Source: Actinotalea alkalitolerans
Lineage (GTDB): Bacteria > Actinomycetota > Actinomycetes > Actinomycetales > Cellulomonadaceae
Length of the DNA stretch: 64,000 nucleotides
Assembly: GCF_023369855.1 (NCBI RefSeq)
Contig: NZ_JAMBPP010000003.1
Coordinates: 248,001-312,000 of the forward strand
Direction: 5' to 3'
The stretch's first letter is position 1. Every line of letters starts with the position of its first letter. The notes beneath the pieces are model-generated. The model worked only from the letters and a program-made list of their open reading frames with translations. It did not search any database and was not told the origin of the DNA. Shown here one piece after another: positions 15,996-24,884 of this stretch. A program made the position numbers and the translations under genes.

Positions 15996-17051
15996 ATGAG
16001 GATCCGCACCGCACTGTCCGTCACCGCGGCCACCGCAGCCGCCGCCCTGATGCTCAGCGGCTGCGCGGCCGGCGAGGGCTCGCCCGTCGACGGCGACCCC
16101 GCTCCGGCTCCCGGCGCCACCACCACCGAGGAGGGCTGGAGCAGCGACACGCTCAACATCGACTTCGCGACCTACAACCCGCTGAGCCTGATCATCAAGG
16201 ACCAGGGCTGGCTCGAGGAGACCCTGGGCGAGGACGTCACCGTCACCTGGATCCAGTCGGCCGGCTCGAACAAGGCGAACGAGGCGCTGCGCGCGGGCGC
16301 GGTCGACGTGGGCTCGACGGCCGGCTCGGCCGCGCTGCTGGCCAAGGCGAACGGGTCGCCGATCCAGACCATCGGGATCTACACCCAGCCCGAGTGGGCA
16401 GCCATCGTGGTGCCGGAAGGATCGGACATCACCTCGGTCGAGGACCTCGCCGGCCGGTCCGTCGCGGCGACCAAGGGCACCGACCCCTACTTCTTCCTGC
16501 TGCAGAGCCTCGAGGAGCACGGGGTCGAGCTCGCCGACGTGGAGGTGCAGAACCTGCAGCACGCCGACGGTCGCGTGGCCCTGGAGAACGGCTCCGTCGA
16601 CGCCTGGTCCGGCCTCGACCCGATCATGGCCGACAGCGAGGTGAACGCCGGGTCGGAGCTCATCTACCGCAACATCGGCTTCAACACCTACGGGTTCCTC
16701 AACGCCACCGAGAGCTTCATCGAGCGCTCCCCGGACCTCGCGCAGCTGGTCCTCGACGCCTACGAGAAGGCTCGTGCCTGGGCGCTGGAGAACCCCGAGG
16801 AGACGGCTGCGATCCTCGCCGACGTCGCAGGCATCGAGCTGGCCATCGCCGAGAAGGTCATCCTCGAGCGCACCGTGATCGACCTGGACGTCGTCCCGGG
16901 CGACGCCCAGCGTGAGGTCCTCGAGGTCGTCGGACCGATCTTCGTGGAGTCCGGCGACGTCCAGTCACAGGACGCGATCGACCAGGCCCTGGAGAGCCTC
17001 TTCGAGGACAGCTTCGCCACGGCAGCCGACCCGGCCAACATCACCGACTGA
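15996..17051 (+). CDS. ABC transporter substrate-binding lipoprotein, SsuA type
   Basis: Exported solute-binding protein of 351 aa. The signal peptide ends in lipobox LSGC with the lipidated Cys23. A Ser/Thr/Pro-rich linker and a two-lobed periplasmic-binding fold follow, with SAGSNKANEALRAGAVDVG and TKGTDPYFFLLQSL, typical of aliphatic sulfonate-binding proteins. ATG 15996 is preceded by GAGAGG. Bound ligand is not readable from sequence: sulfonates are typical, but no FMNH2-dependent sulfonate monooxygenase lies in the window. Confidence 0.9.
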   Translation: MRIRTALSVTAATAAAALMLSGCAAGEGSPVDGDPAPAPGATTTEEGWSSDTLNIDFATYNPLSLIIKDQGWLEETLGEDVTVTWIQSAGSNKANEALRAGAVDVGSTAGSAALLAKANGSPIQTIGIYTQPEWAAIVVPEGSDITSVEDLAGRSVAATKGTDPYFFLLQSLEEHGVELADVEVQNLQHADGRVALENGSVDAWSGLDPIMADSEVNAGSELIYRNIGFNTYGFLNATESFIERSPDLAQLVLDAYEKARAWALENPEETAAILADVAGIELAIAEKVILERTVIDLDVVPGDAQREVLEVVGPIFVESGDVQSQDAIDQALESLFEDSFATAADPANITD

Positions 17052-17115
17052 CCGGCACCGCACGACCAGCATGACCAGCACCGGACCGCACCAGCAGGGA
17101 CACGAGGAGCCGACC

Positions 17116-18033
17116 ATGACGATCCCAGGGACCATCGGGACCGGACCCGTCGTCGACAAGGACGGCAATCCCCTGCGGTCCCTGAACCACGTCGACTCCC
17201 GGGCGGACGACCCGTCCGCCCGGGAGTCGACCGGAACGTCGGACCCACTGGCGCCCGACGTCCGACGGCGTGGGGCCCTGCTGGACCACGGTTGGGTGCG
17301 TGGTGCGCTCGGCACCGTCGTGCCGTTGCTGGTGCTCCTCGTGTGGCACGTGACGACCACGTCCGGCCTGATACCCCCTTACCGGTTGCCCTCGCCGCAG
17401 AGCGTCGTGCTCGCGGCGGCCGACCTGCTCGAGCGCGGCGACCTCCTGCCCTACATCCACATCTCCACCCAGCGTGTCCTCATCGGCTTCGCCATCGGTG
17501 CCGTCCTCGGTCTGGTCCTCGGAGCGGTCGTCGGCCTGTCCCGGCTCGGTGACGTCCTGCTGACCACGACGTTCAGCGGGCTCCGTGCCGTCCCGTCGCT
17601 CGCCTGGATCCCGCTGCTGATCATCTGGCTGCAGTACGGCGAGGAGTCCAAGATCACGCTGATCGCCATCGGGGCCTTCTTCCCGGTCTACACGACCGTC
17701 GCCTCGGCCCTGCGGCACGTCGACCCGCACCTGGTCGAGGCCGGGCGCGCGTACGGCCTGCGGGGCGCGGCCCTCCTCGGACGCGTCCAGCTGCCAGCAG
17801 CCACCCCCGCTGTGGTCTCGGGTCTGCGCCTCGCCCTGGCCCAGGCCTGGCTGTTCCTGGTCGCGGCCGAGCTGCTCGGAGCCTCCAAGGGACTGGGGTT
17901 CCTGCTGACCGACTCGCAGAACAACGGCCGGGTCGACCGCATCCTGCTCGCGATCGTCCTGCTTGCGGTGCTCGGCAAGAGCACAGACGCCCTGATCGGC
18001 GTCGCGGAGAAGCGGCTGGCCCGCCGGTGGTAG
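17116..18033 (+). CDS. ABC transporter permease, SsuC type
   Basis: Membrane subunit of 305 aa with about six helices after a polar N-terminal extension of some 60 residues. The EAA loop that contacts the ATPase reads EAGRAYGLRGAALLGRVQLP. GAGGAG 6 nt before the ATG at 17116 decides the start; an in-frame ATG at 17071 lacks this. Its end overlaps the next gene by 7 nt. Confidence 0.9.
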   Translation: MTIPGTIGTGPVVDKDGNPLRSLNHVDSRADDPSARESTGTSDPLAPDVRRRGALLDHGWVRGALGTVVPLLVLLVWHVTTTSGLIPPYRLPSPQSVVLAAADLLERGDLLPYIHISTQRVLIGFAIGAVLGLVLGAVVGLSRLGDVLLTTTFSGLRAVPSLAWIPLLIIWLQYGEESKITLIAIGAFFPVYTTVASALRHVDPHLVEAGRAYGLRGAALLGRVQLPAATPAVVSGLRLALAQAWLFLVAAELLGASKGLGFLLTDSQNNGRVDRILLAIVLLAVLGKSTDALIGVAEKRLARRW

Positions 18034-20096
18034 GCACCACCGCGACGCCGCGCAGCACGGCGATCAGCACCCTGCAGACCGACGACAGGGTCTTCCCGCC
18101 CGCCGCCGGCGGCACGTGGAACGTCGGCCCGGCCGACCACGCGCGCCTGCACGCCGAGGCCGACGCCGACCACGTCGCGTTCTGGGAGCGTGCCGCCGAG
18201 CGGCTCGAGTGGGCCGAGCCGTGGCACACCGCCCACACCTGGTCGCCCAGCGTGCCCGACCCCGAGGACCCCGAACGGCTCACTGTGCCCGTCGCGCAGT
18301 GGTTCGCGGGCGGCAGGCTCAACGTCGCCGTCAACTGCGTGGACCGGCACGTCACGGCAGGCCGGGGAGACAAGGTCGCGCTGCACTTCGAGGGTGAGCC
18401 CGGCGACCGCCGCTCCTACACCTACGCCGAGCTCCAACGCGAGGTCTCGCGAGCCGCCAACGCGCTCACCGACCTGGGCGTCGAGAAGGGCGACCGGGTG
18501 GTGGTCTACCTCCCCGTGCTGCCCGAGACCGTCATCATCACCCTGGCGATCGCCCGCATCGGAGCCATCCACTCGCTGGTCTTCGGCGGCTTCTCGGCCG
18601 AGGCGGTCCGCTTCCGGGTCCAGGACACCGGCGCCAAGCTGCTGGTCACCTCCGACGGGCAGCACCGGCGCGGCCGCGCCGTGGCGACCAAGGACGCCGC
18701 GGACGAGGCCGTCGCCGGCCTGGACCACGTCGAGCACGTGCTCGTGGTCCGTCGTACCGGCGAGGCCACCCCGGACGTGCCGTGGACCCCCGGGCGTGAC
18801 GTGTGGTGGCACGAGGTCGTCGACACCGCCGAGGACCACCACGAGGCGCAGGCCTTCGACGCCGAGACCCCCCTGTTCATCATCTACACCTCGGGGACGA
18901 CCGGGAAGCCCAAGGGGTTGGTGCACACCAGCGGGGGCTACCTCACCCAGGCGTCGTGGACGCACTGGGCGCACTTCGACGCACGCGAGGACGACGTCCA
19001 CTGGTGCACCGCGGACCTCGCCTGGGTCACCGCGCACACCTACGAGATCTACGGGCCGCTCTCCAACGGGATCACCCAGGTGATCTACGAGGGCACGCCG
19101 AGCACCCCGCACCCAGGGCGTCACTTCGAGATCATCGAGCGGTACGGCGTCACCACGTACTACACGGCCCCGACCCTGATCCGGACCTTCATGACCTGGT
19201 TCCCGGACGGGCTGCCCGCGACCCACGACCTGTCGACGCTGCGGCTGCTCGGCACCGTCGGCGAGTCGATCAACCCCGAGGCCTGGGTGTGGTTCCACGA
19301 GCAGGTCGGCGGCGGTCGCGCCCCGATCGTGGACACCTGGTGGCAGTCCGAGACCGGCGCCACGATGATCGCTCCGCTTCCTGGTGTCACCACCCTCAAG
19401 CCCGGATCAGCGACCCGCGCCCTGCCCGGCATCTCGGTCAAGGTGGTCGACGAGGCCGGCGGGCAGGTGCCGTTCGGCGGCGGTGGCTTCCTGGTGGTCG
19501 ACCGCACCTGGCCCGCGATGGCCCGCACCATCTGGAACGACCCCGAGCGCTACCGCGACGCCTACTGGTCCCGGTACGCCGAGCAGGGGTACTTCTTCGC
19601 CGGTGACGGCGCACGGTTCGACGTCGACGGCGACATCTGGCTCCTGGGCCGGGTCGACGACGTCATCAACGTCTCAGGTCACCGGCTCTCGACCATCGAG
19701 ATCGAGTCGGCCCTGGTCTCCCACCCGCTGGTCGGTGAGGCGGGGGTCACCGGCATCGACGACCCGACGACCGGGCAGGCGATCGCGGCGTTCGTGATCC
19801 CCGCCCGCGCCCCCGAGCACGCCGACGACGTCGAGGCGTGGGTCGCCCACGCCCGTGAGATCGGCGAGACCCTGCGCGCCCACGTCGCCCGCGAGATCGG
19901 CCCGATCGCCAAGCCGCGGGAGGTCGTGGTCGTCCCCGACCTGCCCAAGACACGCTCGGGGAAGATCATGCGCCGGTTGCTGGCCGACCTCGTCGCCGAA
20001 AGAGATCTGGGCGACGTGACATCACTTCAGGACGTTACGGCGTTGCACCGGATCAAGGCCGTCCTGGCCGCCCGTCAGAAGGAGACCACGCCGTGA
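18027..20096 (+). CDS. acetate--CoA ligase (AMP-forming acyl-CoA synthetase)
   Basis: Enzyme of 689 aa that activates a short carboxylic acid, most likely acetate, through an acyl-AMP. The motifs are the P-loop-like YTSGTTGKPKG, the acetyl-CoA-synthetase motif WWQSETG and the C-terminal acetylatable Lys646 in SGKIMRR. Trp in the WWQ region fits small acyl substrates. The GTG at 18027 overlaps the permease stop, and metY overlaps its end by 4 nt, so it is embedded in the sulfur operon. Possible job there: recycle acetate released by O-acetylhomoserine and O-acetylserine sulfhydrylation. That role is inferred from position. Confidence 0.88.
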   Translation: MVGTTATPRSTAISTLQTDDRVFPPAAGGTWNVGPADHARLHAEADADHVAFWERAAERLEWAEPWHTAHTWSPSVPDPEDPERLTVPVAQWFAGGRLNVAVNCVDRHVTAGRGDKVALHFEGEPGDRRSYTYAELQREVSRAANALTDLGVEKGDRVVVYLPVLPETVIITLAIARIGAIHSLVFGGFSAEAVRFRVQDTGAKLLVTSDGQHRRGRAVATKDAADEAVAGLDHVEHVLVVRRTGEATPDVPWTPGRDVWWHEVVDTAEDHHEAQAFDAETPLFIIYTSGTTGKPKGLVHTSGGYLTQASWTHWAHFDAREDDVHWCTADLAWVTAHTYEIYGPLSNGITQVIYEGTPSTPHPGRHFEIIERYGVTTYYTAPTLIRTFMTWFPDGLPATHDLSTLRLLGTVGESINPEAWVWFHEQVGGGRAPIVDTWWQSETGATMIAPLPGVTTLKPGSATRALPGISVKVVDEAGGQVPFGGGGFLVVDRTWPAMARTIWNDPERYRDAYWSRYAEQGYFFAGDGARFDVDGDIWLLGRVDDVINVSGHRLSTIEIESALVSHPLVGEAGVTGIDDPTTGQAIAAFVIPARAPEHADDVEAWVAHAREIGETLRAHVAREIGPIAKPREVVVVPDLPKTRSGKIMRRLLADLVAERDLGDVTSLQDVTALHRIKAVLAARQKETTP

Positions 20097-21457
20097 CCGA
20101 CCGCCAGTGGGGTTTCCGCACCCGCGCCCTGCACGCCGGGGGCGTCCCCGACGCCACCACCGGCGCGCGCGCCGTGCCGATCTACCAGACCACGAGCTTC
20201 GTCTTCACCGACACGGCCGACGCCGCGAACCTCTTCGCCCTGCAGAAGTACGGCAACATCTACTCGCGGATCGGCAACCCCACGGTCGCTGCCCTCGAAG
20301 AACGCATCGCCTCGCTCGAGGGTGGGATCGGTGCGGTCGCGACCGCCTCGGGCATGTCGGCGGAGTTCATCACCTTTGCCGCACTGGTCGGGGCGGGTGA
20401 CCACGTCGTCGCCGCGGCCTCGCTGTACGGAGGGACCGTCACCCAGCTCGACGTGACCCTGCGCCGCTTCGGTGTGCAGACCACGTTCGTGGCGGGCACC
20501 GACCCGGCCGACTACGCGGCGGCGATCCGGCCCGAGACCAAGGTGGTCTACGCCGAGGTGATCGCCAACCCCTCGGGAGAGATCACCGACCTCGCCGGGC
20601 TGGCCGAGGTGGCCCACGCCGCCGGCGTCCCGCTGGTCGTCGACGCCACGCTGGCCACCCCCTACCTGGTGCGGCCCATCGAGCACGGGGCCGACATCGT
20701 GATCCACTCGGCGACGAAGTTCCTGGGTGGGCACGGCACCACCCTGGGTGGGGTCGTGGTCGAGAGCGGCCGCTTCGACTGGGGCAACGGCCGCTTCCCC
20801 CAGATGACCGAGCCCGTCGCGTCCTACGGCGGGGTCAGCTGGTGGGAGAACTTCGGCGAGTACGGCTTCCTGACCAAGCTGCGCTCCGAGCAGCTCCGCG
20901 ACATCGGCCCTGCCCTTCCCGCGCAGTCCGCCTTCCAGCTGCTCCAGGGCGTCGAGACGCTCCCGCAGAGGATGGACGCGCACCTGGCCAACGCCCGCGT
21001 CGTGGCGCAGTGGCTCGAGGACGACCCCCGCGTCGGCTACGTCAACTGGGCCGGCCTGCCCTCCCACCCGCACCACGAGCGGGCGATCAGGTACCTGCCG
21101 CAGGGACCGGGGGCCGTGTTCGCCTTCGGGCTGAACGCCACCGACGACCGCAGCGGGCGCGAGGTCGGTCGGCGGTTCATCGAGTCGGTCCAGCTCGCGA
21201 GCCACCTGGCCAACGTGGGCGACTCCCGCACGCTCGTGCTGCACCCGGCGTCCACGACCCACCAGCAGCTCTCCGCGGAGCAGCTCGCGGCCGGTGGTGT
21301 CGCCGAGGACCTGGTGCGCATCAGCGTGGGACTGGAGGACGTCGAGGACATCCTGTGGGACCTGGACCAAGCACTGACGGCGGCAGCTGGCCCGCCACCC
21401 GGATCCGCGGCCGCCCCGGCCGCACCGCGCACTGCCGACTCGGAGGTGACGGCATGA
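20093..21457 (+). CDS. metY: O-acetylhomoserine aminocarboxypropyltransferase (sulfhydrylase)
   Basis: PLP enzyme of 454 aa in the Cys/Met metabolism family. It replaces the acetoxy group of O-acetylhomoserine with sulfide to give homocysteine, or with methanethiol to give methionine. PLP lysine is Lys209 in SATKFLGGHGT, and YSRIGNPT is the family substrate loop. The longer insert after the PLP site (GRFDWGNGRFPQMTEP) is typical of MetY rather than MetB or MetZ. Start GTG overlaps the ligase stop and its own stop overlaps the next ATG, showing tight coupling. Confidence 0.93.
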   Translation: MTDRQWGFRTRALHAGGVPDATTGARAVPIYQTTSFVFTDTADAANLFALQKYGNIYSRIGNPTVAALEERIASLEGGIGAVATASGMSAEFITFAALVGAGDHVVAAASLYGGTVTQLDVTLRRFGVQTTFVAGTDPADYAAAIRPETKVVYAEVIANPSGEITDLAGLAEVAHAAGVPLVVDATLATPYLVRPIEHGADIVIHSATKFLGGHGTTLGGVVVESGRFDWGNGRFPQMTEPVASYGGVSWWENFGEYGFLTKLRSEQLRDIGPALPAQSAFQLLQGVETLPQRMDAHLANARVVAQWLEDDPRVGYVNWAGLPSHPHHERAIRYLPQGPGAVFAFGLNATDDRSGREVGRRFIESVQLASHLANVGDSRTLVLHPASTTHQQLSAEQLAAGGVAEDLVRISVGLEDVEDILWDLDQALTAAAGPPPGSAAAPAAPRTADSEVTA

Positions 21458-22011
21458 GCTCCGACGCCCTCGACCCGGTCACCGCAGGTGCCGCCTGCGC
21501 GGTGCCCGCCCCCACCGACACCGCTCGCGAACGCCGCATCTGGGTCGGCCCGAGCGCCCCCGAACGCCTCGACCTGCTGCGCCGGACACGATCGATCGCG
21601 ATCGTCGGTGCCTCGGCCAACGCCTCGCGGGCGAGCTACTTCGTGGCGACCTACCTGCTCTCCTCCTCGCCCTACGACGTCTACTTCGTCAACCCGCGGG
21701 CCACGCAGATCCTCGGGCGACCGGTCTACCCCTCCCTCGAGGCGCTGCCCGTGGTCCCCGACCTGGTCGACGTCTTCCGCCGTCACGACGACCTGCCGAC
21801 CGTGCTCGACGAGACCCTCGCGGTCGGCGCCAGGGCTCTGTGGCTGCAGCTCGGCTCGTGGCACGAGGAGGTCGCCCGCCGGGCTGAGGCCGCGGGGCTC
21901 GACGTCGTCATGGACCGCTGCGTGAAGATCGAGCACGCACGATTCCACGGCGGTCTGCACCTCGCAGGCTTCGACACCGGGGTGATCAGCTCGCGCCGAG
22001 CGCTGGGCTGA
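21454..22011 (+). CDS. CoA-binding (Rossmann) protein, YccU-like
   Basis: Small cytosolic protein of 185 aa with a single CoA-binding Rossmann domain. The phosphate loop is GASANASRASYF, followed by YFVNPRATQILGRPVYPSLEALP and a conserved DRCVKIEHAR near the end. Biochemical role unknown for the family. CGGAGG precedes the ATG, and the start overlaps the metY stop (ATGA). It is repeatedly found beside metY-type genes, so a sulfur or acyl-CoA link is likely but unproven. Confidence 0.85.
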   Translation: MSSDALDPVTAGAACAVPAPTDTARERRIWVGPSAPERLDLLRRTRSIAIVGASANASRASYFVATYLLSSSPYDVYFVNPRATQILGRPVYPSLEALPVVPDLVDVFRRHDDLPTVLDETLAVGARALWLQLGSWHEEVARRAEAAGLDVVMDRCVKIEHARFHGGLHLAGFDTGVISSRRALG

Positions 22012-22012
22012 C

Positions 22013-22050
22013 CCGGACGGGACGGGCCCCTGGCCGAGGGGTCAGTCCGG
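22013..22050. terminator. bidirectional terminator of the sulfur operon and the ATL gene
   Basis: Outer arms CCGGAC/GTCCGG enclose the inner hairpin CCCCT-GGCCG-AGGGG (22027-22041). It starts 2 nt behind the sulfur operon stop and covers the stop of the convergent gene. Confidence 0.6.
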
Positions 22051-22356
22051 TGGCCACCACAGCGCCGCACGCAGCACGACCCTGGGTGGCACGCCGTCGG
22101 TCAACGGGCAGCCCTCGGCGCGCAGCAGGGCGGTCGCCCGCTCACGGTGCGCGGCCGGTGGCTCCCCCGAGGCGTTGACCACCCTCCACCAGGGCACGCC
22201 CGAGCCGGCGCGGGCGAGCACCTGACCCACCTGGCGCGGGCCCCCACGGCCCAGCAGCTCACCCACGTGCTCAGCGATGGTGCCGTAGGTCGTCGCCCGG
22301 CCCGCAGGGATGCTGTCCACGAGGTCCAGCACCGCCTCGAGGTAGTCCTCGTCCAT
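22042..22356 (-). CDS. alkyltransferase-like protein (MGMT family without the acceptor Cys)
   Basis: Protein of 104 aa containing only the DNA-binding domain of O6-alkylguanine-DNA alkyltransferases. The helix-turn-helix and Arg finger region is present (TTYGTIAEHVG, GGPRQVGQVL). The acceptor motif PCHRV is PWWRV here, with Trp at the Cys position (56) and a second Trp at the His position (57). Such proteins bind O6-alkylguanine and hand the lesion to nucleotide excision repair (established for ATL proteins). It ends in the bidirectional terminator. Confidence 0.85.
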   Translation of the reverse strand: MDEDYLEAVLDLVDSIPAGRATTYGTIAEHVGELLGRGGPRQVGQVLARAGSGVPWWRVVNASGEPPAAHRERATALLRAEGCPLTDGVPPRVVLRAALWWPPD

Positions 22357-22358
22357 GA

Positions 22359-23465
22359 TCAGTCGTGGTGCACGAGGATGAGGGCGCGGTCGTCGCTGTC
22401 ACCGGCACGCACCCCGGCGAGGACCGCCTCCGCGCCCCCCGTCCGGGTTGCGACGACCCGCTCGGCCTCGCCCATCAGCCGGTCGATCCCGAGCTCGACG
22501 TCGGCCCCCGGCGCCTCGACCAGACCGTCGGTGTAGAGCATCAGCGTGTCGCCGCTCTGCATGACCCCCGAGTGCACCGAGAAGACCGGAGCCAGGACCA
22601 CCCCGAGCGCAGGGCCTCCCGAGGTGTCGATCAGCTCGATGCGACCCGAACCCGCGTGCAGCTGGATCGCCGGGGGGTGGCCCGCGGTGGAGACCCAGAA
22701 CTCACCGGTGTCCAGCCGGACGGCCAGGTGCACGGCGGTCGCGAAGCCCTCGGGCCAGTCCTGCCCCAGGAGGTAGCTGTTCGCCGCAGGCAGGAAGGCC
22801 TCGCGCGGCATCGCACCGAGCAGCCCTCCGAAGGCGCCCGAGAGCAGCAACGAGCGCACCCCCGCCTCCTGCCCCTTGCCCGACACGTCGACCAGCACGA
22901 TCTCCAGGAGCAACCCGTTGCGGCTGCGTGAGGCGACCACGAAGTCACCCGAGAACGCCTCGCCGTACGCCGAGCGCACCACGCTGTCGACCCGCCACCG
23001 GGTGGGCAGGGCAGGGATCCGGCCGTGCGCGACCAGCCGGTCGCGCAGGTCGACCAGCATCAGGTCGCTGGTGGCCCCCTGAAGACCCAGCCGGTCCCGG
23101 CTGCGGACGAAGGCCAGTCCCGCACCGATACCCAGCAGGTGCACCGTGAGGGTCCCGACGTTGAACTGCGAGACCCCCGAGAGCATGAGGGTCGTGAACA
23201 GCCCGATGACGATCAGGCAGAGCACCACCATGGCGCGCAGGCGCAGCACGAAGACACCGAGCAGCACGATCAGCAGCAGCACCGAGGCCGGCACCCAGTC
23301 CCGGTGCAGGGCGATACCCACACCGGCGAGCAGCGCGAGACCCGACAGGGCGATCCCCGCGGTCGTCTGCCGGATCGCAGGGGGGCGACGGGGGCGCGCG
23401 CGTCGCCGACGACGACGCGGGGCGGCATCCAGCAGCGACACCGCACCGCCCTGGGAACCTGTCAC
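22359..23465 (-). CDS. membrane-anchored SpoIIE/PP2C-type serine phosphatase
   Basis: Protein of 368 aa. An Arg-rich N-terminus precedes three to four membrane helices (about 30-120); a cytosolic PPM phosphatase domain follows (about 165-365) with metal motifs DVSGKGQEAG, STAGHPPAI and YTDGLVEA. In actinobacteria such RsbU/SpoIIE-like proteins dephosphorylate anti-sigma antagonists. No kinase or STAS partner lies nearby. GTG 23465 is preceded by TAGCCT and 6 nt, the leaderless pattern, and it is divergent from the Eis-like gene. Confidence 0.88.
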   Translation of the reverse strand: MTGSQGGAVSLLDAAPRRRRRRARPRRPPAIRQTTAGIALSGLALLAGVGIALHRDWVPASVLLLIVLLGVFVLRLRAMVVLCLIVIGLFTTLMLSGVSQFNVGTLTVHLLGIGAGLAFVRSRDRLGLQGATSDLMLVDLRDRLVAHGRIPALPTRWRVDSVVRSAYGEAFSGDFVVASRSRNGLLLEIVLVDVSGKGQEAGVRSLLLSGAFGGLLGAMPREAFLPAANSYLLGQDWPEGFATAVHLAVRLDTGEFWVSTAGHPPAIQLHAGSGRIELIDTSGGPALGVVLAPVFSVHSGVMQSGDTLMLYTDGLVEAPGADVELGIDRLMGEAERVVATRTGGAEAVLAGVRAGDSDDRALILVHHD

Positions 23466-23555
23466 TGGCGAAGGCTACCGACCCGATCTGCGCGTCGGAG
23501 CCCGAACCGCCCAAAACGCGTGGCCGGTCCGCGCCCCGACCGACATGATGGCCCG
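23466..23555. promoter_or_regulatory. divergent leaderless promoters (SpoIIE phosphatase / Eis-like gene)
   Basis: Minus-strand TAGCCT (23472-23477) stands 6 nt before GTG 23465, and plus-strand CATGAT (23544-23549) stands 6 nt before ATG 23556. Neither gene has a Shine-Dalgarno sequence. Confidence 0.5.
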
Positions 23556-24848
23556 ATGACCAGCACTCCTCGTCCCACCCCGGCCCTGCCCGACGGCTAC
23601 ACCGCGGTCGACCTCCCCGAGTCCAGGCAGCCCGAGGTGGTCGACCTCGACGCCTGGGCCTTCGCCGCCGAGCCACCGCCCGAGCACGCCGCCCAGCTCA
23701 CCCAACAGCTCGAGTGGCACCGGACCCGTGGCGTGGAGGCGCCCGACGGCAGCCTCGCGGCAATGCGCTCCTCGTACACCTTCGCCCTGCCCGTCCCCGG
23801 CGGCGCGGTCCCCACCGCGGGCCTGACCTGGGTGGGCGTCCATCCCGAGCACCGCCGTCGCGGGCTGCTCTCCGCGATGATCCGCGAGCACCTCGACCGC
23901 TCGGTGCAGCGGGGCGAGGTCGTCTCGGCGCTCTTCGCGGCCGAGCCGGCCATCTACGGACGGTTCGGATACGGCACGGCTGCTCAGGGCCTGCGCATGA
24001 CGGTGCCGCGCGGTGCGGCACTCCGTGACGTGCCCGGCAGCACGTCCCTGACCGTCCGCATCGAACGGCTCGACCCGGAGCGCCACGGGGGGCCGATCGC
24101 CGAGCTGCACGCCGAGGCGGGTCGGCACCGGCCCGGGTGGATCACCCGCGGCACCGACGGCCTGCGTGCCCAGCACCTGATGGACCTGCCCGCGTGGCGC
24201 AAGGGCGGCGAGGCGCTGCGGGTGCTCACCGTCCTGGACGGGCGGCGACCGCGGGGATACGCCCTCTTCCGACGCAAGGAGGACTGGGGCAGCGGCGCAC
24301 CGCGGGGCACGGTCATCATCCGCGAGCTCGTGGCGAAGGACGCCGCCGCGGCGCACCGGATGTGGTCGGTACTGCTCGACCTGGACCTCATGGCCACGGT
24401 CGAGACGCCCGCGCTCGCCGTCGACGACCCGCTGCACACGCTGCTGGTCGACCCGCGCGCCTGCTCTCCACGGCTGCAGGACAACCTGTGGCTGCGGATC
24501 CTGGACCTTCCCCAAGCGCTCGTCGGCCGCCGCTACGCGAGCTCGGTCGACGTGGTGCTGGACGTCACCGACAGCGCTGTGCCGGCCAACGCCGGACGAT
24601 GGCGGCTCAGCGCCCCGGACCCCGGGACCGGCGGCGCGGCGGCGCAGGTCACCCGCGTCGAGGACGGCTCGGTCACCCCCGACCTCGCTCTCGACATCCG
24701 TGAGCTCGCAGCGGCCTACCTCGGCGGCACCACCCTGGGTGCGCTCGCGGTCGCAGGCCTGGTCTCCGAGCGGACGCCCGGCGCGGTGCTGCGCACCTCG
24801 ACGGCCTTCTCCTGGCCGGTCGCCCCGGTGTGCAGCTGGGTGTTCTGA
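23556..24848 (+). CDS. GNAT N-acetyltransferase of the Eis family
   Basis: Protein of 430 aa with the three-part Eis layout: N-terminal GNAT domain with the acetyl-CoA loop VGVHPEHRRRGLLSAM, a second GNAT-like domain and a C-terminal sterol-carrier-like domain. The putative general acid Tyr lies in AAEPAIYGRFGYG, and the chain ends in Phe (CSWVF), whose carboxylate is the catalytic base in mycobacterial Eis. Eis acetylates amines, including aminoglycosides; the natural substrate here is unknown. The start follows a leaderless -10. Confidence 0.87.
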   Translation: MTSTPRPTPALPDGYTAVDLPESRQPEVVDLDAWAFAAEPPPEHAAQLTQQLEWHRTRGVEAPDGSLAAMRSSYTFALPVPGGAVPTAGLTWVGVHPEHRRRGLLSAMIREHLDRSVQRGEVVSALFAAEPAIYGRFGYGTAAQGLRMTVPRGAALRDVPGSTSLTVRIERLDPERHGGPIAELHAEAGRHRPGWITRGTDGLRAQHLMDLPAWRKGGEALRVLTVLDGRRPRGYALFRRKEDWGSGAPRGTVIIRELVAKDAAAAHRMWSVLLDLDLMATVETPALAVDDPLHTLLVDPRACSPRLQDNLWLRILDLPQALVGRRYASSVDVVLDVTDSAVPANAGRWRLSAPDPGTGGAAAQVTRVEDGSVTPDLALDIRELAAAYLGGTTLGALAVAGLVSERTPGAVLRTSTAFSWPVAPVCSWVF

Positions 24849-24884
24849 GACGGTGGCTTCGCGTGCAGCCGCGGTGCTACCCGG

